A stretch of DNA of 64,000 nucleotides from Pseudomonadota bacterium (lineage in GTDB: Bacteria; Pseudomonadota; Alphaproteobacteria; Rhizobiales; Beijerinckiaceae). The position numbers and the translations under genes were made by a program. The notes below the pieces were generated by a model, which had not been told where the DNA came from, searched no databases, and saw only the letters and a program-made list of their open reading frames with translations. The stretch's first letter is position 1. Each line of letters opens with the position of its first letter. The stretch lies in contig JAKAJL010000012.1 in NCBI GenBank assembly GCA_021813805.1, forward strand, positions 1 through 64,000, given 5' to 3'. This document shows, one piece after another, positions 7,861-16,965 of this stretch.

Positions 7861-8553
7861 ATGATGCCGGAACAGGCGAATCGGATGAGAGATATGGACG
7901 AGAGCGGGGCATCGGCGCGCGCGGCGTCAAGGGCGGGCGAGGCGCGGTCGAGCGAGACCCGCGCGCATCTGCTCGACGTCGCCTTCGCCGAGATGCACGA
8001 ACATGGCTTCCAGGGGCTGCGGATCGATGTTTTGCTTGCCAAGGCGCAACTGACCAAGGGCGCTTTTTATCATTACTTCGCCAGCAAGACCGATCTGGGG
8101 CTCGCGGTGATCGACGAGCTCCTGGCGGGTTATGCCGATCTGATCTGGGGCCAGCATCTTCAGCAGTTCGCGGACCCGCTGGAGGGGATCGAGGCGAGTT
8201 TTTCCTTCGCCATGGGCTTGCTCGGGCCACGTCTGACGACGCTGGGCTGCCCGATGAACAATCTCGCCCAGGAAATGAGCGCGCTGGACGAGCGATTCCG
8301 CGCGAGGCTCGACGCCCTGTTCGTTGGGATCGTGCGTCATATCGCAACGGCGCTCGAAGGCGGAAAGGAACGGGGTCTGATCCGCCCCGACGTCGACTGT
8401 GAAAACGCCGCGACCTTCATCTTCGCCGCCTTTGAAGGCGCCATTGGCCTCGCCAAATCCGCCAAGAACGCAAAGGCGCTCACTTCGGCGCAGAGCGAAA
8501 TGCGCCGCTATTTCGAGACGCTGCGGGCGGATGGAGGGGGCGGAAAGCGCTAG
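7861..8553 (+). CDS. TetR/AcrR-family transcriptional regulator
   Basis: About 230 residues from ATG at 7861 (ATG ATG; the second is equally possible). The N-terminal helix-turn-helix spans roughly residues 30-75: ETRAHLLDVAFAEMHEHGF, then LLAKAQLTKGAFYHYFASK, the canonical TetR recognition helix. The C-terminal ligand domain includes LGCPMNNLAQEMS, with a Cys in a position that could respond to thiols or electrophiles. It is transcribed away from tusA-dsrE2 across a region with two operator-like palindromes, so it probably represses that operon and itself. The ligand is unknown. Confidence 0.88.
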   Translation: MMPEQANRMRDMDESGASARAASRAGEARSSETRAHLLDVAFAEMHEHGFQGLRIDVLLAKAQLTKGAFYHYFASKTDLGLAVIDELLAGYADLIWGQHLQQFADPLEGIEASFSFAMGLLGPRLTTLGCPMNNLAQEMSALDERFRARLDALFVGIVRHIATALEGGKERGLIRPDVDCENAATFIFAAFEGAIGLAKSAKNAKALTSAQSEMRRYFETLRADGGGGKR

Positions 8554-8754
8554 GCGGCTTCCTTCAGTTCACCGACGCAATTCCGTTTTCACCGATTGAA
8601 CCCGTTAGCCGATGGGCGGCAAGCGGCCGCAAATCCGAGCGAAGAAACGCGCCAGACAACGGCTGCTCCGAACGCGCGCACGTACAAGAAAATCCCTCGT
8701 CGCGTGCCGATAATCCGAAACTCAGGAGTGGCCGATCCTGGAATAAGAGAAAAA

Positions 8755-9072
8755 CTATTTTCGCACGACCGCTTCGCTGATCTGGATGATCGGGGTCAGG
8801 TCCGTGTAGTTCGGGATGTCGGCCATGATTTCTTCTGCGTGAGGTCCGAAGCCAGCCTGAAAGGCCTCGACCGAATCGCAGAAGATATGGCACATCGCGA
8901 CATAGGTCGCGGGAGCGTCGGGCGCGCCGCCCGCGAGGCCCTTGTCAATTGTGTAGTATTGGCAGCTGTCGCCCATCCGGGCTTTCACAAGCGGCATATG
9001 CTGATCCCGATAGTACTCGTGATCGAAACGAGCCCCGGGCGTATTGGGATACATAACGCTCACTTTGATCAT
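8755..9072 (-). CDS. EthD-family protein
   Basis: 105 residues from ATG at 9072, with GGAG about 10 bases upstream. The protein is a single EthD/dimeric alpha-beta barrel domain, starting MIKVSVMYP and with FDHEYYRDQHMPLVKARMG, the family signature. EthD proteins are small and mostly of unknown function; some assist cytochrome P450 or ring-cleavage systems. No catabolic genes lie nearby, so the substrate cannot be guessed. About 200 bases on the 3' side (8554-8754) hold no gene I can support. Confidence 0.85.
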   Translation of the reverse strand: MIKVSVMYPNTPGARFDHEYYRDQHMPLVKARMGDSCQYYTIDKGLAGGAPDAPATYVAMCHIFCDSVEAFQAGFGPHAEEIMADIPNYTDLTPIIQISEAVVRK

Positions 9073-9223
9073 GGCTTGCTCCGCTCATCTGGCGCCCGGC
9101 GGCCCGCCCAGCGCCGGCGATCGCGCCGAGGATATGAAAGCACACCATAATTGAACGCAGCCACGCCGGCCATTAATCATTCTGACGACAGCGGTGGGAA
9201 CATGCCGCTTCGGCGGCCTCGGA

Positions 9224-9704
9224 TCAGAAAGTCCGCCCTTGCCCACTTTTCAGCGCGCCCAGAATCGCTTTCGTGGATTGATAGCCGTAGGTGAGCAGGG
9301 AATAGCGATTGTCCTGTCCCTTCCCCGCGATCAAGGTCGGAAATCCCTTGATCCCCACGCCTTGGACCATGGCGGGGCTGAAAAAAACCTCTTCGACGCC
9401 GTGCTTTCGGCCGAAGGGGCGCAGGTCCCCAAAACCCATCCGCGCCTCCGAGAATACGCTCGGCAAGATATTGGCGGGGGCGCGCGGCAGGTGTCGTTCC
9501 GCTCATCCCACGCCTGGGACGCCTTCGCCGCATCGGCCTTCGGAATACGTGCGATGTGGTGCGACCGCCATGGCCAAGCACGCGAGCGCCTGCCCGGAGC
9601 GCTCGATCATGAGGTGCGCGCCCTCGCCGAACCGCCGCCTCTGCTAGCTGTTTTTCAAGCGGATTGACGGGAATTGAAATGACGGCGAAACAGGGATCGG
9701 CCAT
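9224..9704 (-). pseudogene. Decayed DsbA/FrnE-like thioredoxin-fold gene
   Basis: The last 80 residues of one minus-strand frame read like the C-terminus of a DsbA-family disulfide isomerase of FrnE type: VQGVGIKGFPTLIAG (the cis-Pro loop region) and YSLLTYGYQSTKAILGAL. Upstream, the matching N-terminal pieces are split among frames: MADP-Cys at the 9704 end, a RFGEGAHLMIERS-like piece, an in-frame TGA, and IARIPKADAAKASQAW in a third frame. No intact start-to-stop reading frame of 200 or more residues exists. I read it as a frameshifted remnant; the family call rests on the C-terminal part only. Confidence 0.5.
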
Positions 9705-9792
9705 AACTCACCTCAGAGACCGAAACGTCTTTTCGGGTAAATTCATAACCGAGCAACTTCACAGACGGCGCAGCCGGGTAAGGCGAGCAAAA

Positions 9793-10470
9793 ATGGGCGG
9801 TCTTGTTAGAGACGAAAGGCTGTTCACGCCGGATTTCCTCGACGGTCATGACCGCCTGGTCGCTTTTGACGCGGAGACGACCGGCAAGAGGACGCCGGAC
9901 GCCGATTTCATCAAGAAGCAGCCTTTCGCCTGGAAGCCGCCGGGCGTCGTGATCGAGGTCGGCTTTGTCGAAATGCTCCGCGGCGATACCGGCTGGCGCA
10001 AGGCAAGAACCTGGCGGTCGCTCGTCAACCCGGAGGGTCCGATCGATCCGGCGGCCATTGCAATTCACAAGATTCGCCCGGGTGATTTGAAAAAGGCGCC
10101 ACGCTTCGCCGCGATCATGCAAGAACTAAAGGACTTTATCGGCGAAGCGTCCATTGTCGCTCATGCCTATAAGAACGAGCGCGACTTCCTCAATTACGAA
10201 TTCGCTCGGGCCAAGGCGATCAACTGGGGCCAAAACGCCTATGACGAAGAGCGCTACATCTGCACGCAAAGATTGTTCGCGCAGCTTTTCCCCGGCGCCA
10301 GCAAATCGCTGACGTCGATGTGCGATCGACTGGCGCTCGACGCCAGCGAGCGAGACGAAAAACATGGCGCCTTGTTGGACGCCGATATGACCGCCGATGC
10401 GCTGATCCTGTTGGAGCGCCGGTTGAACGAAGGCGGGAGCGACGCGCCCAGATCCTGGACCTTCGATTGA
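9793..10470 (+). CDS. DnaQ-like 3'-5' exonuclease (DEDDh superfamily)
   Basis: About 225 residues from ATG at 9793; an upstream in-frame start at 9664 would overlap the pseudogene and add a poor-quality N-terminus. Exonuclease motif I is VAFDAETTG (Asp26, Glu28). Motif II lies in AHAYKNERDF, and motif III is the HGALLDADMTAD segment with the His and Asp expected of the DEDDh class. The middle part (NPEGPIDPAAIAIHKI) matches the epsilon-subunit family. It is not the main dnaQ context; a stand-alone DNA- or RNA-trimming or repair nuclease is more likely. It sits in the sparsest region of the window. Confidence 0.8.
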   Translation: MGGLVRDERLFTPDFLDGHDRLVAFDAETTGKRTPDADFIKKQPFAWKPPGVVIEVGFVEMLRGDTGWRKARTWRSLVNPEGPIDPAAIAIHKIRPGDLKKAPRFAAIMQELKDFIGEASIVAHAYKNERDFLNYEFARAKAINWGQNAYDEERYICTQRLFAQLFPGASKSLTSMCDRLALDASERDEKHGALLDADMTADALILLERRLNEGGSDAPRSWTFD

Positions 10471-10549
10471 CGCGACCGCGCACAGGATCAATCGACGGAA
10501 AGCGAAATCGGAAAGCTCGAGGCGGCGGGGCGCGCGGTGATCCGCGAGG

Positions 10550-10571
10550 AAAAGGCGCCTGACGCCTTTTT
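10550..10571. terminator. Probable terminator after the exonuclease
   Basis: AAAAGGCG / CGCCTTTT stem, 5-base loop, then one more T. It lies 80 bases after the exonuclease stop. With A and T runs on both sides it could work in both directions, and it also separates the convergent bpt gene. Confidence 0.6.
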
Positions 10572-10674
10572 CAGAAGCGCGCGAAGGCTCATCATCTCAT
10601 CGGTCATCGGTGGTTCCTCGGTTGCGTTGGCGTCTCGCGACCCGAACCTAACCGGAGAATCCTCGGTGGCCGCC

Positions 10675-10730
10675 GAAAGCCGCTCGCTTCGCTATGGCGC
10701 TACGGGGAGCGCGCTTCGCGAGCGGCTTTC
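10675..10730. repeat. 13-bp perfect inverted repeat
   Basis: GAAAGCCGCTCGC and GCGAGCGGCTTTC flank a 30-base loop in the 370-base gap between the exonuclease (ends 10470) and bpt (ends 10842). No gene is supported in that gap. It could be a terminator for bpt, read on the minus strand, or a repetitive extragenic palindrome. Confidence 0.6.
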
Positions 10731-10841
10731 TCCCGCCGTGCTGCACCATGCGCTGGGGCACGACCCCGGCGCTCCACGACCGAAAACGAGGGCGCTCACC
10801 GTCAACCAGACCACAAGTTGGGACGCGATCTCGTCTCCTGC

Positions 10842-11570
10842 CTATCCCACCCGTTTCCACCCGTCCGACCCCAGCCGCTCCTGCGGCAGGTATTGGGCCT
10901 TGTAGCCCATCTTTTTCGAGCCCTCGACCCAATAGCCGAGGTAGAGGTGGGGGAGGCCGAGGGCGCAGGCTCGGGCGATGTGTTCGAGGATCATGTAGGC
11001 GCCGAGCGAGCGTTGCGGTTCGCTCGGGTCGTAGAAGGAATAGACCATCGAAAGGCCGTCCTCGAGCACGTCGGTGAGGCAGGTCGCGACCAGCGCGCCC
11101 CGGCCGTTTGCGGTGGGCCGGCGGTAGGACACCAGCCTCGTGTCCACATGGCTGTCCTCGATCATCATGGAATAATCGAGCATCGCCATGTCGGCCATGC
11201 CGCCGTCGCTGTGGCGGGAGTCGAGATAGGCGCGGAACAGCGCGAATTGCTCGGCGTCGGCCTGCGCCGCGTTCATGGTCGCGGAGAGGTCGGCGTTGCG
11301 GGCGAGAATGCGGCGCTGGGTGCGGCCCGGGTTGAATTCGTCGCACAGGATGCGGACCGAAACGCAGGCCTTGCAATGATCGCAGGCGGGGCGGTAGGCG
11401 ATGGTCTGGGAGCGGCGGAACCCGGAATGGGTCAATGCGTCATTGAGACTGGCCGCGCGCCGGCCGACCAGATGGGTGAAGACCTTGCGTTCCTCCTTGC
11501 CGGGCAGGTAGGGGCAGGGCGCGGGCGAGGTCAGGTAAAACTGCGGCGGGTCGCGCGGCTCGCTGGTCAA
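10842..11570 (-). CDS. bpt: Aspartate/glutamate leucyltransferase (Bpt)
   Basis: 242 residues, starting at TTG 11570 with GGGGGAAAGG upstream. It belongs to the bacterial protein-transferase family related to eukaryotic Ate1. The N-terminal [16 protein letters not shown] and the CDHCKAC motif are diagnostic, and the C-terminal half has the GNAT-like YMILEHIA and [12 protein letters not shown]. It transfers leucine from Leu-tRNA to proteins with N-terminal Asp or Glu, making them N-degron substrates. Those substrates are delivered by ClpS to ClpA-ClpP, and clpS and clpA lie in this same window (41729-44621). Confidence 0.95.
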   Translation of the reverse strand: MTSEPRDPPQFYLTSPAPCPYLPGKEERKVFTHLVGRRAASLNDALTHSGFRRSQTIAYRPACDHCKACVSVRILCDEFNPGRTQRRILARNADLSATMNAAQADAEQFALFRAYLDSRHSDGGMADMAMLDYSMMIEDSHVDTRLVSYRRPTANGRGALVATCLTDVLEDGLSMVYSFYDPSEPQRSLGAYMILEHIARACALGLPHLYLGYWVEGSKKMGYKAQYLPQERLGSDGWKRVG

Positions 11571-11623
11571 GGCCTTTCCCCCTCAAACGGTTCCCGCGAG
11601 ATCGGCGGGCAATCCCGAACAGG

Positions 11624-12091
11624 TCATGCGCGGCGTAGCACGATGACCCCAGCCAGAATGTCGTGCAGACATCTTTTGTCCGAAGCGAAGAGCGAAAACA
11701 GCAGGATAGGCGGGAAAAGATAGAGGCTCAAGTAGAACAGGACGGCATGGACGGATGCGTTGACGAAGGGGACCCGCGCGCCGTCGGTCAGCCGCATTTC
11801 GAGATCCATCGCCTTCATGCCCGGCGTCGCCATGTTCGCGCCGGAGACGGCCAGGCCGTTGTAGAAAAAGGCGACGAGCGGAAAGAGCGACGGCAGCAGC
11901 AGCCAGCCGAGCCCCAGGGTCAGCAGGCCGAGCAAGAACCAGAGCGCGAAAGAGAGCAGCGAAACCAGGATCAGGTCGAGCAGGATCGCGAAGACGCGAC
12001 GCCGCCGCACGCCCTCCAGGGCGCTGGCCGGCAGGGGGGCCAGGGGATAGACCGCGGGACGGCCTGCGTTCCAGCTGTTGGCGTTGCTCAT
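11624..12091 (-). CDS. RDD-family membrane protein
   Basis: 155 residues from ATG at 12091 (GGAG about 10 bases upstream). The first 35 residues are soluble. Then comes the RDD signature region (RRRVFAILLDLILVSLLSF) followed by hydrophobic segments, and a cytosolic turn with KAMDLEMR between membrane helices. RDD proteins are small integral membrane proteins of mostly unknown function, some implicated in ion homeostasis. It lies directly upstream of bpt in the same direction, 53 bases apart, so the two may share a transcript. Confidence 0.8.
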   Translation of the reverse strand: MSNANSWNAGRPAVYPLAPLPASALEGVRRRRVFAILLDLILVSLLSFALWFLLGLLTLGLGWLLLPSLFPLVAFFYNGLAVSGANMATPGMKAMDLEMRLTDGARVPFVNASVHAVLFYLSLYLFPPILLFSLFASDKRCLHDILAGVIVLRRA

Positions 12092-12174
12092 GGTCGCGCG
12101 CTCCACGCTTGCTGCGGAAGCTTAATCTGGCGGCGCGCGATGCGCGGCGCAAGAGGCGGCGCGGGGGAAGCCGA

Positions 12175-12738
12175 TCAATCCACGATGGCCGGCGCGTCGA
12201 AAATCAGCAGACTGGCGCCTTTGCGCGTCGCGGCGTCCTCGCTCGGCGCGAAGCCGAGCTTTTTCAGAAGCCGCCAGGAGGCGGAATTTTCGCGTGGGCA
12301 CTCGGCGACGATGCGGCGCTCGGGGAAGACTTCGAGTAGACGGTCGAGCATGCCCGCCGCCATTTCCGCGCCGTAACGCCTGCCATGGTAAGGCGCGCCG
12401 AGCCAGAAGCCGATCTCGATATCGAAGGCGTTGCGCGAGAGGGCGCCGGCGCAGCCGATCATGGGCCCGTCCTTGCCCGCGCGAACGGCGGCGAAACAGC
12501 CCTTCTGGTCGCGGGGCATGGCGATCAGGGCTTGGGCGTCGGCGAGCGAGAAGGGTTGGCGCAGGAAGGAGACGCCTGCGGCCACCAGGGGATCGTTGGT
12601 GAGCACGACGAGTTGAAAGGCGTCCGCGGCCTGAAGCGGCCGGAAGAACAGGCGGCGCGTGTTCAATCCCTCGTCGGGGAACAATTTTTGCTGGATATGC
12701 TCAATCCGCGCCGAACTCGCGCCACGCCTGCCGCCCAT
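12175..12738 (-). CDS. GNAT-family N-acetyltransferase
   Basis: 187 residues from ATG at 12738 with GGAGG 7 bases upstream. The fold begins at LNTRRLFFRPLQAADAF, typical of the RimJ/RimL-like acetyltransferases, and includes the motif A region IEIGFWLGAPYHGRRYGAEM (acetyl-CoA pyrophosphate loop) and the ECPRENSASWRLLKKLGF motif B. The substrate is unknown; ribosomal protein or small-molecule amines are both possible. It lies 84 bases upstream of the RDD gene, in the same direction. Confidence 0.85.
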   Translation of the reverse strand: MGGRRGASSARIEHIQQKLFPDEGLNTRRLFFRPLQAADAFQLVVLTNDPLVAAGVSFLRQPFSLADAQALIAMPRDQKGCFAAVRAGKDGPMIGCAGALSRNAFDIEIGFWLGAPYHGRRYGAEMAAGMLDRLLEVFPERRIVAECPRENSASWRLLKKLGFAPSEDAATRKGASLLIFDAPAIVD

Positions 12739-12826
12739 GCCCAAGCCTCCGCACAGAGGACGTTTCCCCGCATTCCGGCGGAAGCGCCCGGCGCGTGGAG
12801 TCCGGCTTGGCGATCAGTCCAGGCCG

Positions 12827-13921
<1,095 letters not shown>

Positions 13922-13964
13922 TCAAATGCGCTATCGCGGAAGGGGGCGGGAGCAGGACGAGACG

Positions 13965-14504
13965 ATGGACAAGTCGATAAACAGGCTCTCCCCCGCGCGC
14001 GGGGAGGCTGATGCGGAAGAGACGGGCGCTATCAGGGTCGGCGCGCGTCCGGGGCCCGAGGCCGAGGAGGCGCGCCGTCTGTTCGCCCTGACCCTGTTCG
14101 CCCGCGTCGTCGCGCTGTGGTGGATCGTTCAGGCGCTGGAGCAATGGCTGCGCATCGTCGCTCCGGCGCAAGGCTCCTTCGCCGATCTGACGCCCGCGAC
14201 GATGACGGCGATCATTTTTTTCGCCGTGCTCAATCCCGTCGCGGCGGTGGGCCTGTGGCTGCTCGCGCCCTGGGGCGGGGTCGTCTGGCTCCTGACCCTG
14301 GTGGCGCAGGTTTTCGTGGCCTCGTTCAAGCCGTCCTTCTTCCTCTTCGGTCCCGCGCTCAAATTCGTCGACGCTCTGCTGTTCGCGCTTTATCTCTTCC
14401 TGTCCTGGCGCGCCGGCAGCCTTCGCCACGAGCCTTCCGCCATCGAACATTTCATCGTGGGCCTGCGTGAACTGGCGCGCCGGAACAACGACAAAGTTGA
14501 ATAA
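13965..14504 (+). CDS. Uncharacterised inner-membrane protein (DUF6163-like)
   Basis: About 179 residues from ATG at 13965, preceded by GGAGCAGGACGAG. The first 45 residues are polar. Four hydrophobic segments follow (around LFALTLFARVVALWWIVQAL, MTAIIFFAVLNPVAAVGLWLL, GVVWLLTLVAQVFVASF and ALLFALYLFLSW), with a polar C-terminus. I recall similar proteins next to hemB in Rhizobiales, under the label DUF6163; function unknown. It is divergent from hemB. Confidence 0.75.
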   Translation: MDKSINRLSPARGEADAEETGAIRVGARPGPEAEEARRLFALTLFARVVALWWIVQALEQWLRIVAPAQGSFADLTPATMTAIIFFAVLNPVAAVGLWLLAPWGGVVWLLTLVAQVFVASFKPSFFLFGPALKFVDALLFALYLFLSWRAGSLRHEPSAIEHFIVGLRELARRNNDKVE

Positions 14505-14584
14505 ACATCAGCGTAAAAACTTGTTTTAATTCACTGAAGATTCACCGCGAATCCCGCAAAACGCGGTAACGAGGGATTCAGCCT

Positions 14585-14620
14585 GTTGTTTAAACTGGTT
14601 TTCATTCGCGCTGTTTAAAT
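14585..14620. promoter_or_regulatory. Repeated TGTTTAAA boxes upstream of ldtR
   Basis: TGTTTAAAC (14587-14595) and TGTTTAAAT (14612-14620) are spaced 25 bases, in the AT-rich stretch 60-95 bases before the ldtR start. The spacing and position suit autoregulation by the MarR-type LdtR or a promoter element; no binding data are implied. Confidence 0.35.
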
Positions 14621-14679
14621 TGCGTCCTATCGAGGCGGCCGGATGATTTCGGCGCAATCAAACCGCAGGGACGATCACG

Positions 14680-15192
14680 ATGAACACGATGACGAAAAAC
14701 AGCCAAGCCGCCGCCCGGGCGGAACGTTGCGCCGAGGTTCGCCCGGTTTACCTTGAAGCCCTGACTTTGGTCGAGCGCCTGCACCGCCGGCTGCTCGACG
14801 TCATCAAGGACGAATTCGACCGCCGCGGCCGCTCCGACATCAACGCCGTGCAGGCGCTGTTGCTCTATAACATCGGGGATTCCGAACTCACCGCCGGCGA
14901 ATTGCGCACTCGCGGCTATTACCTCGGCTCCAACGTTTCCTATAACGTCAAGAAGATGGTTGAGATGGATTATCTCCACCATTCCCGCTCCCGCGTCGAC
15001 CGCCGCTCGGTCCGCATCAGCCTCACCCCTCAGGGCAAGGAAATCCGCGACATCGTCGCTGGGCTTTACGAAAAGCACGTCCTCACGGTCGAGCAGATCG
15101 GCGGCGTGTCGGTCGATGAATTCAGGACGGTCAACAACGCCCTGAGCCGTCTGGAGCGCTTCTGGACCGACCAGATCAAATATCGCCTGTAA
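14680..15192 (+). CDS. ldtR: LdtR-type MarR-family transcriptional regulator
   Basis: 170 residues. A MarR winged helix spans about residues 45-125: INAVQALLLYNIGDSELTAGELR, recognition helix GSNVSYNVKKMVEMDYL, wing RSRVDRRSVRISLTPQGKEI. It matches, from memory, the LdtR regulators of Rhizobiales and Liberibacter, which activate a nearby L,D-transpeptidase gene and affect osmotic tolerance. The next gene downstream is exactly such an L,D-transpeptidase, which strengthens the call. A terminator 42 bases after the stop shows the two are separate transcripts. Confidence 0.88.
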   Translation: MNTMTKNSQAAARAERCAEVRPVYLEALTLVERLHRRLLDVIKDEFDRRGRSDINAVQALLLYNIGDSELTAGELRTRGYYLGSNVSYNVKKMVEMDYLHHSRSRVDRRSVRISLTPQGKEIRDIVAGLYEKHVLTVEQIGGVSVDEFRTVNNALSRLERFWTDQIKYRL

Positions 15193-15233
15193 TCTCCGCG
15201 CGCCGCGTTTCCCACCTCGATCTCGGAACGACG

Positions 15234-15263
15234 CGCCGGGCCCATTTGGCCCGGCGTTTTCAT
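15234..15263 (+). terminator. Rho-independent terminator after ldtR
   Basis: Perfect 9-bp stem CGCCGGGCC / GGCCCGGCG with loop CATTT, followed by TTTTCATTT. It lies 42 bases after the ldtR stop. Confidence 0.85.
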
Positions 15264-15459
15264 TTGGCTCCCGCAAAACCTTGCGGAAAAGCGGCTTCCG
15301 GCCTAAAGAAGCGCCGTCGATCGCCTTAAAATCGCCGCTCTATTCGCGCCTTTTTAACCATCGTCGCCGACTGTTCCGCCTAAGCCCTTCCGCTCCCGTG
15401 AGCGCGCCTCCGCGCCGGAACGATCAGCCTGGACCCTTGGGTTAATTGGAGCCTCACTC

Positions 15460-16836
15460 TTGAAACTCGCCGACTTGTCGCGCTTTCCTCCTTTTTCGCA
15501 GCGAATTCCTGGCGCCGCGACTCGTTTCGCCACCCGTTTCGTGTCCCTTTTTGCCTTGGGCGCCGCCGCGGGCGCCTTGGCCTGCGCCGTCCCGGCCTTC
15601 GCCATTGACGGTTTCGGCCAGGCTGAATGGGCGCAGCATTATGACGCCGACGCCAGCGTGTCGGTGGAGCGCTCCAGCACGCCGCTGCTGTCGCCGCGCA
15701 CGCTCGCCGCGACCGAACTGGCGGTCCAGAAATATCAGGCGATCGTGGCGAATGGCGGCTGGAACAAGGTTCCCGCCGCCGCCGCGCTCAAGCTGGGAGC
15801 GAGCGGGCCGGCGGTGCTGGCTCTGCGCAAGCGCCTCGCCATCACCGGCGATCTCAATCCGGCGGCTTCGGAATCGGGGATTTTCGATTCCTATGTCGAG
15901 GCGGGGGTCAAAAGGTTTCAGGCGCGCCACGGCCTCATCCCGACCGGCGTCGCCAGCCGGGAAACCCTCGCGGTGATGAATGTTCCTGCGGATTACCGCC
16001 TGCATCAATTGCAAGTCAATCTCATTCGGCTTCGCTCCTTCGCCGCCAATCTCGGCGATCGTTTCGTCGAGGCCAATATTCCCGCCGCGATGGTCGATAC
16101 TGTCGAGAACGACACGATCGTCACCCGGCACCGCGCTGGCGTCGGCCGCATCGACCGCCAGTCCCCGGTGATGCAGACCCGCGCGCTCGACGTGGATTTC
16201 AATCCCTACTGGACGGTGCCGGCCTCGCTCATCCGCAAGGATCTGATCCCGCGCATGCAGGCCAATCCGAACTACCTGACCGAAAACCACATCCGCATCT
16301 ACGACAAGAACAACAACGAAATCCAGCCAAGTCAGATCAACTGGCACTCGATGGAAGCCGTCAACTACCGCTTCCGCGAGGATCCGAGCACCGCCAATTC
16401 GCTCGGCGTGGTGCGCATCAACATCAACAACCCTTACGGGGTCTATATGCACGACACGCCGGAGAAGGGCGTGTTCGGCGACGACTTCCGCTTCGTCTCC
16501 TCGGGCTGCATGCGCCTCCAGAACGTGCGCGACTATGTCGCCTGGCTGCTCAAGAACCAGCCGGGCTGGGACCGCGACCATATCGATCAGGTCATCGCTT
16601 CCGGCGAGAGGCTCGACGTGAAGATCGATCCCCCGGTCAATGTCTATTGGGTCTATATCACCGCCTGGGGCACGCCTGAGGGCGTGGCGCAGTTCCGCGA
16701 GGACATCTATCAGCGCGACGGCTTCTCGACCGCGAGCGCCGGCGCCGGCCCCCTGGTCCAGCCGATCGCGCAGGACGGCGTCAATCCCAACATCGATCGC
16801 GGCCCTGGTCTCGATCCCGGACCGGACGACCGGTAA
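15460..16836 (+). CDS. ldtP: L,D-transpeptidase with peptidoglycan-binding domain (LdtP-like)
   Basis: 458 residues from TTG at 15460 (TTGGAG 9 bases upstream). There is a signal peptide, residues about 1-48, ending ACAVPAFA. A peptidoglycan-binding domain (LGASGPAVLALRKRL, GVKRFQARHGLIPTG) covers roughly residues 115-175. The YkuD catalytic domain follows, with the conserved GVYMHDTPEKGVFG and the active-site SSGCMRLQNVRD (Cys). It forms 3-3 cross-links in periplasmic peptidoglycan. It is adjacent to ldtR, its presumed activator. The C-terminal 30 residues are Pro/Asp-rich and not part of the domain. Confidence 0.92.
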   Translation: MKLADLSRFPPFSQRIPGAATRFATRFVSLFALGAAAGALACAVPAFAIDGFGQAEWAQHYDADASVSVERSSTPLLSPRTLAATELAVQKYQAIVANGGWNKVPAAAALKLGASGPAVLALRKRLAITGDLNPAASESGIFDSYVEAGVKRFQARHGLIPTGVASRETLAVMNVPADYRLHQLQVNLIRLRSFAANLGDRFVEANIPAAMVDTVENDTIVTRHRAGVGRIDRQSPVMQTRALDVDFNPYWTVPASLIRKDLIPRMQANPNYLTENHIRIYDKNNNEIQPSQINWHSMEAVNYRFREDPSTANSLGVVRININNPYGVYMHDTPEKGVFGDDFRFVSSGCMRLQNVRDYVAWLLKNQPGWDRDHIDQVIASGERLDVKIDPPVNVYWVYITAWGTPEGVAQFREDIYQRDGFSTASAGAGPLVQPIAQDGVNPNIDRGPGLDPGPDDR

Positions 16837-16856
16837 TCGGTCCTTCGCCTTTTCAC

Positions 16857-16893
16857 GCGCCCCGGCGGCCTGGCCTCCGGGGCGCCGCTTTTT
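16857..16893 (+). terminator. Rho-independent terminator after ldtP
   Basis: 9-bp stem GCGCCCCGG / CCGGGGCGC around a 11-base loop, then CGCTTTTT, 20 bases after the ldtP stop. Confidence 0.75.
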
Positions 16894-16965
16894 CGCGCGC
16901 GGCCTTTCTTCGTGGCTTGCCGCGTGATAATTGGCCCCGGAGTCCCTCTCACCAAGGAGCGCGCC

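Noticed and set aside
10537-10905. 122-codon open frame in the exonuclease-bpt gap
   Set aside because: It has no clear ribosome binding site, crosses a terminator-like hairpin and the 13-bp palindrome, and runs into bpt antisense.
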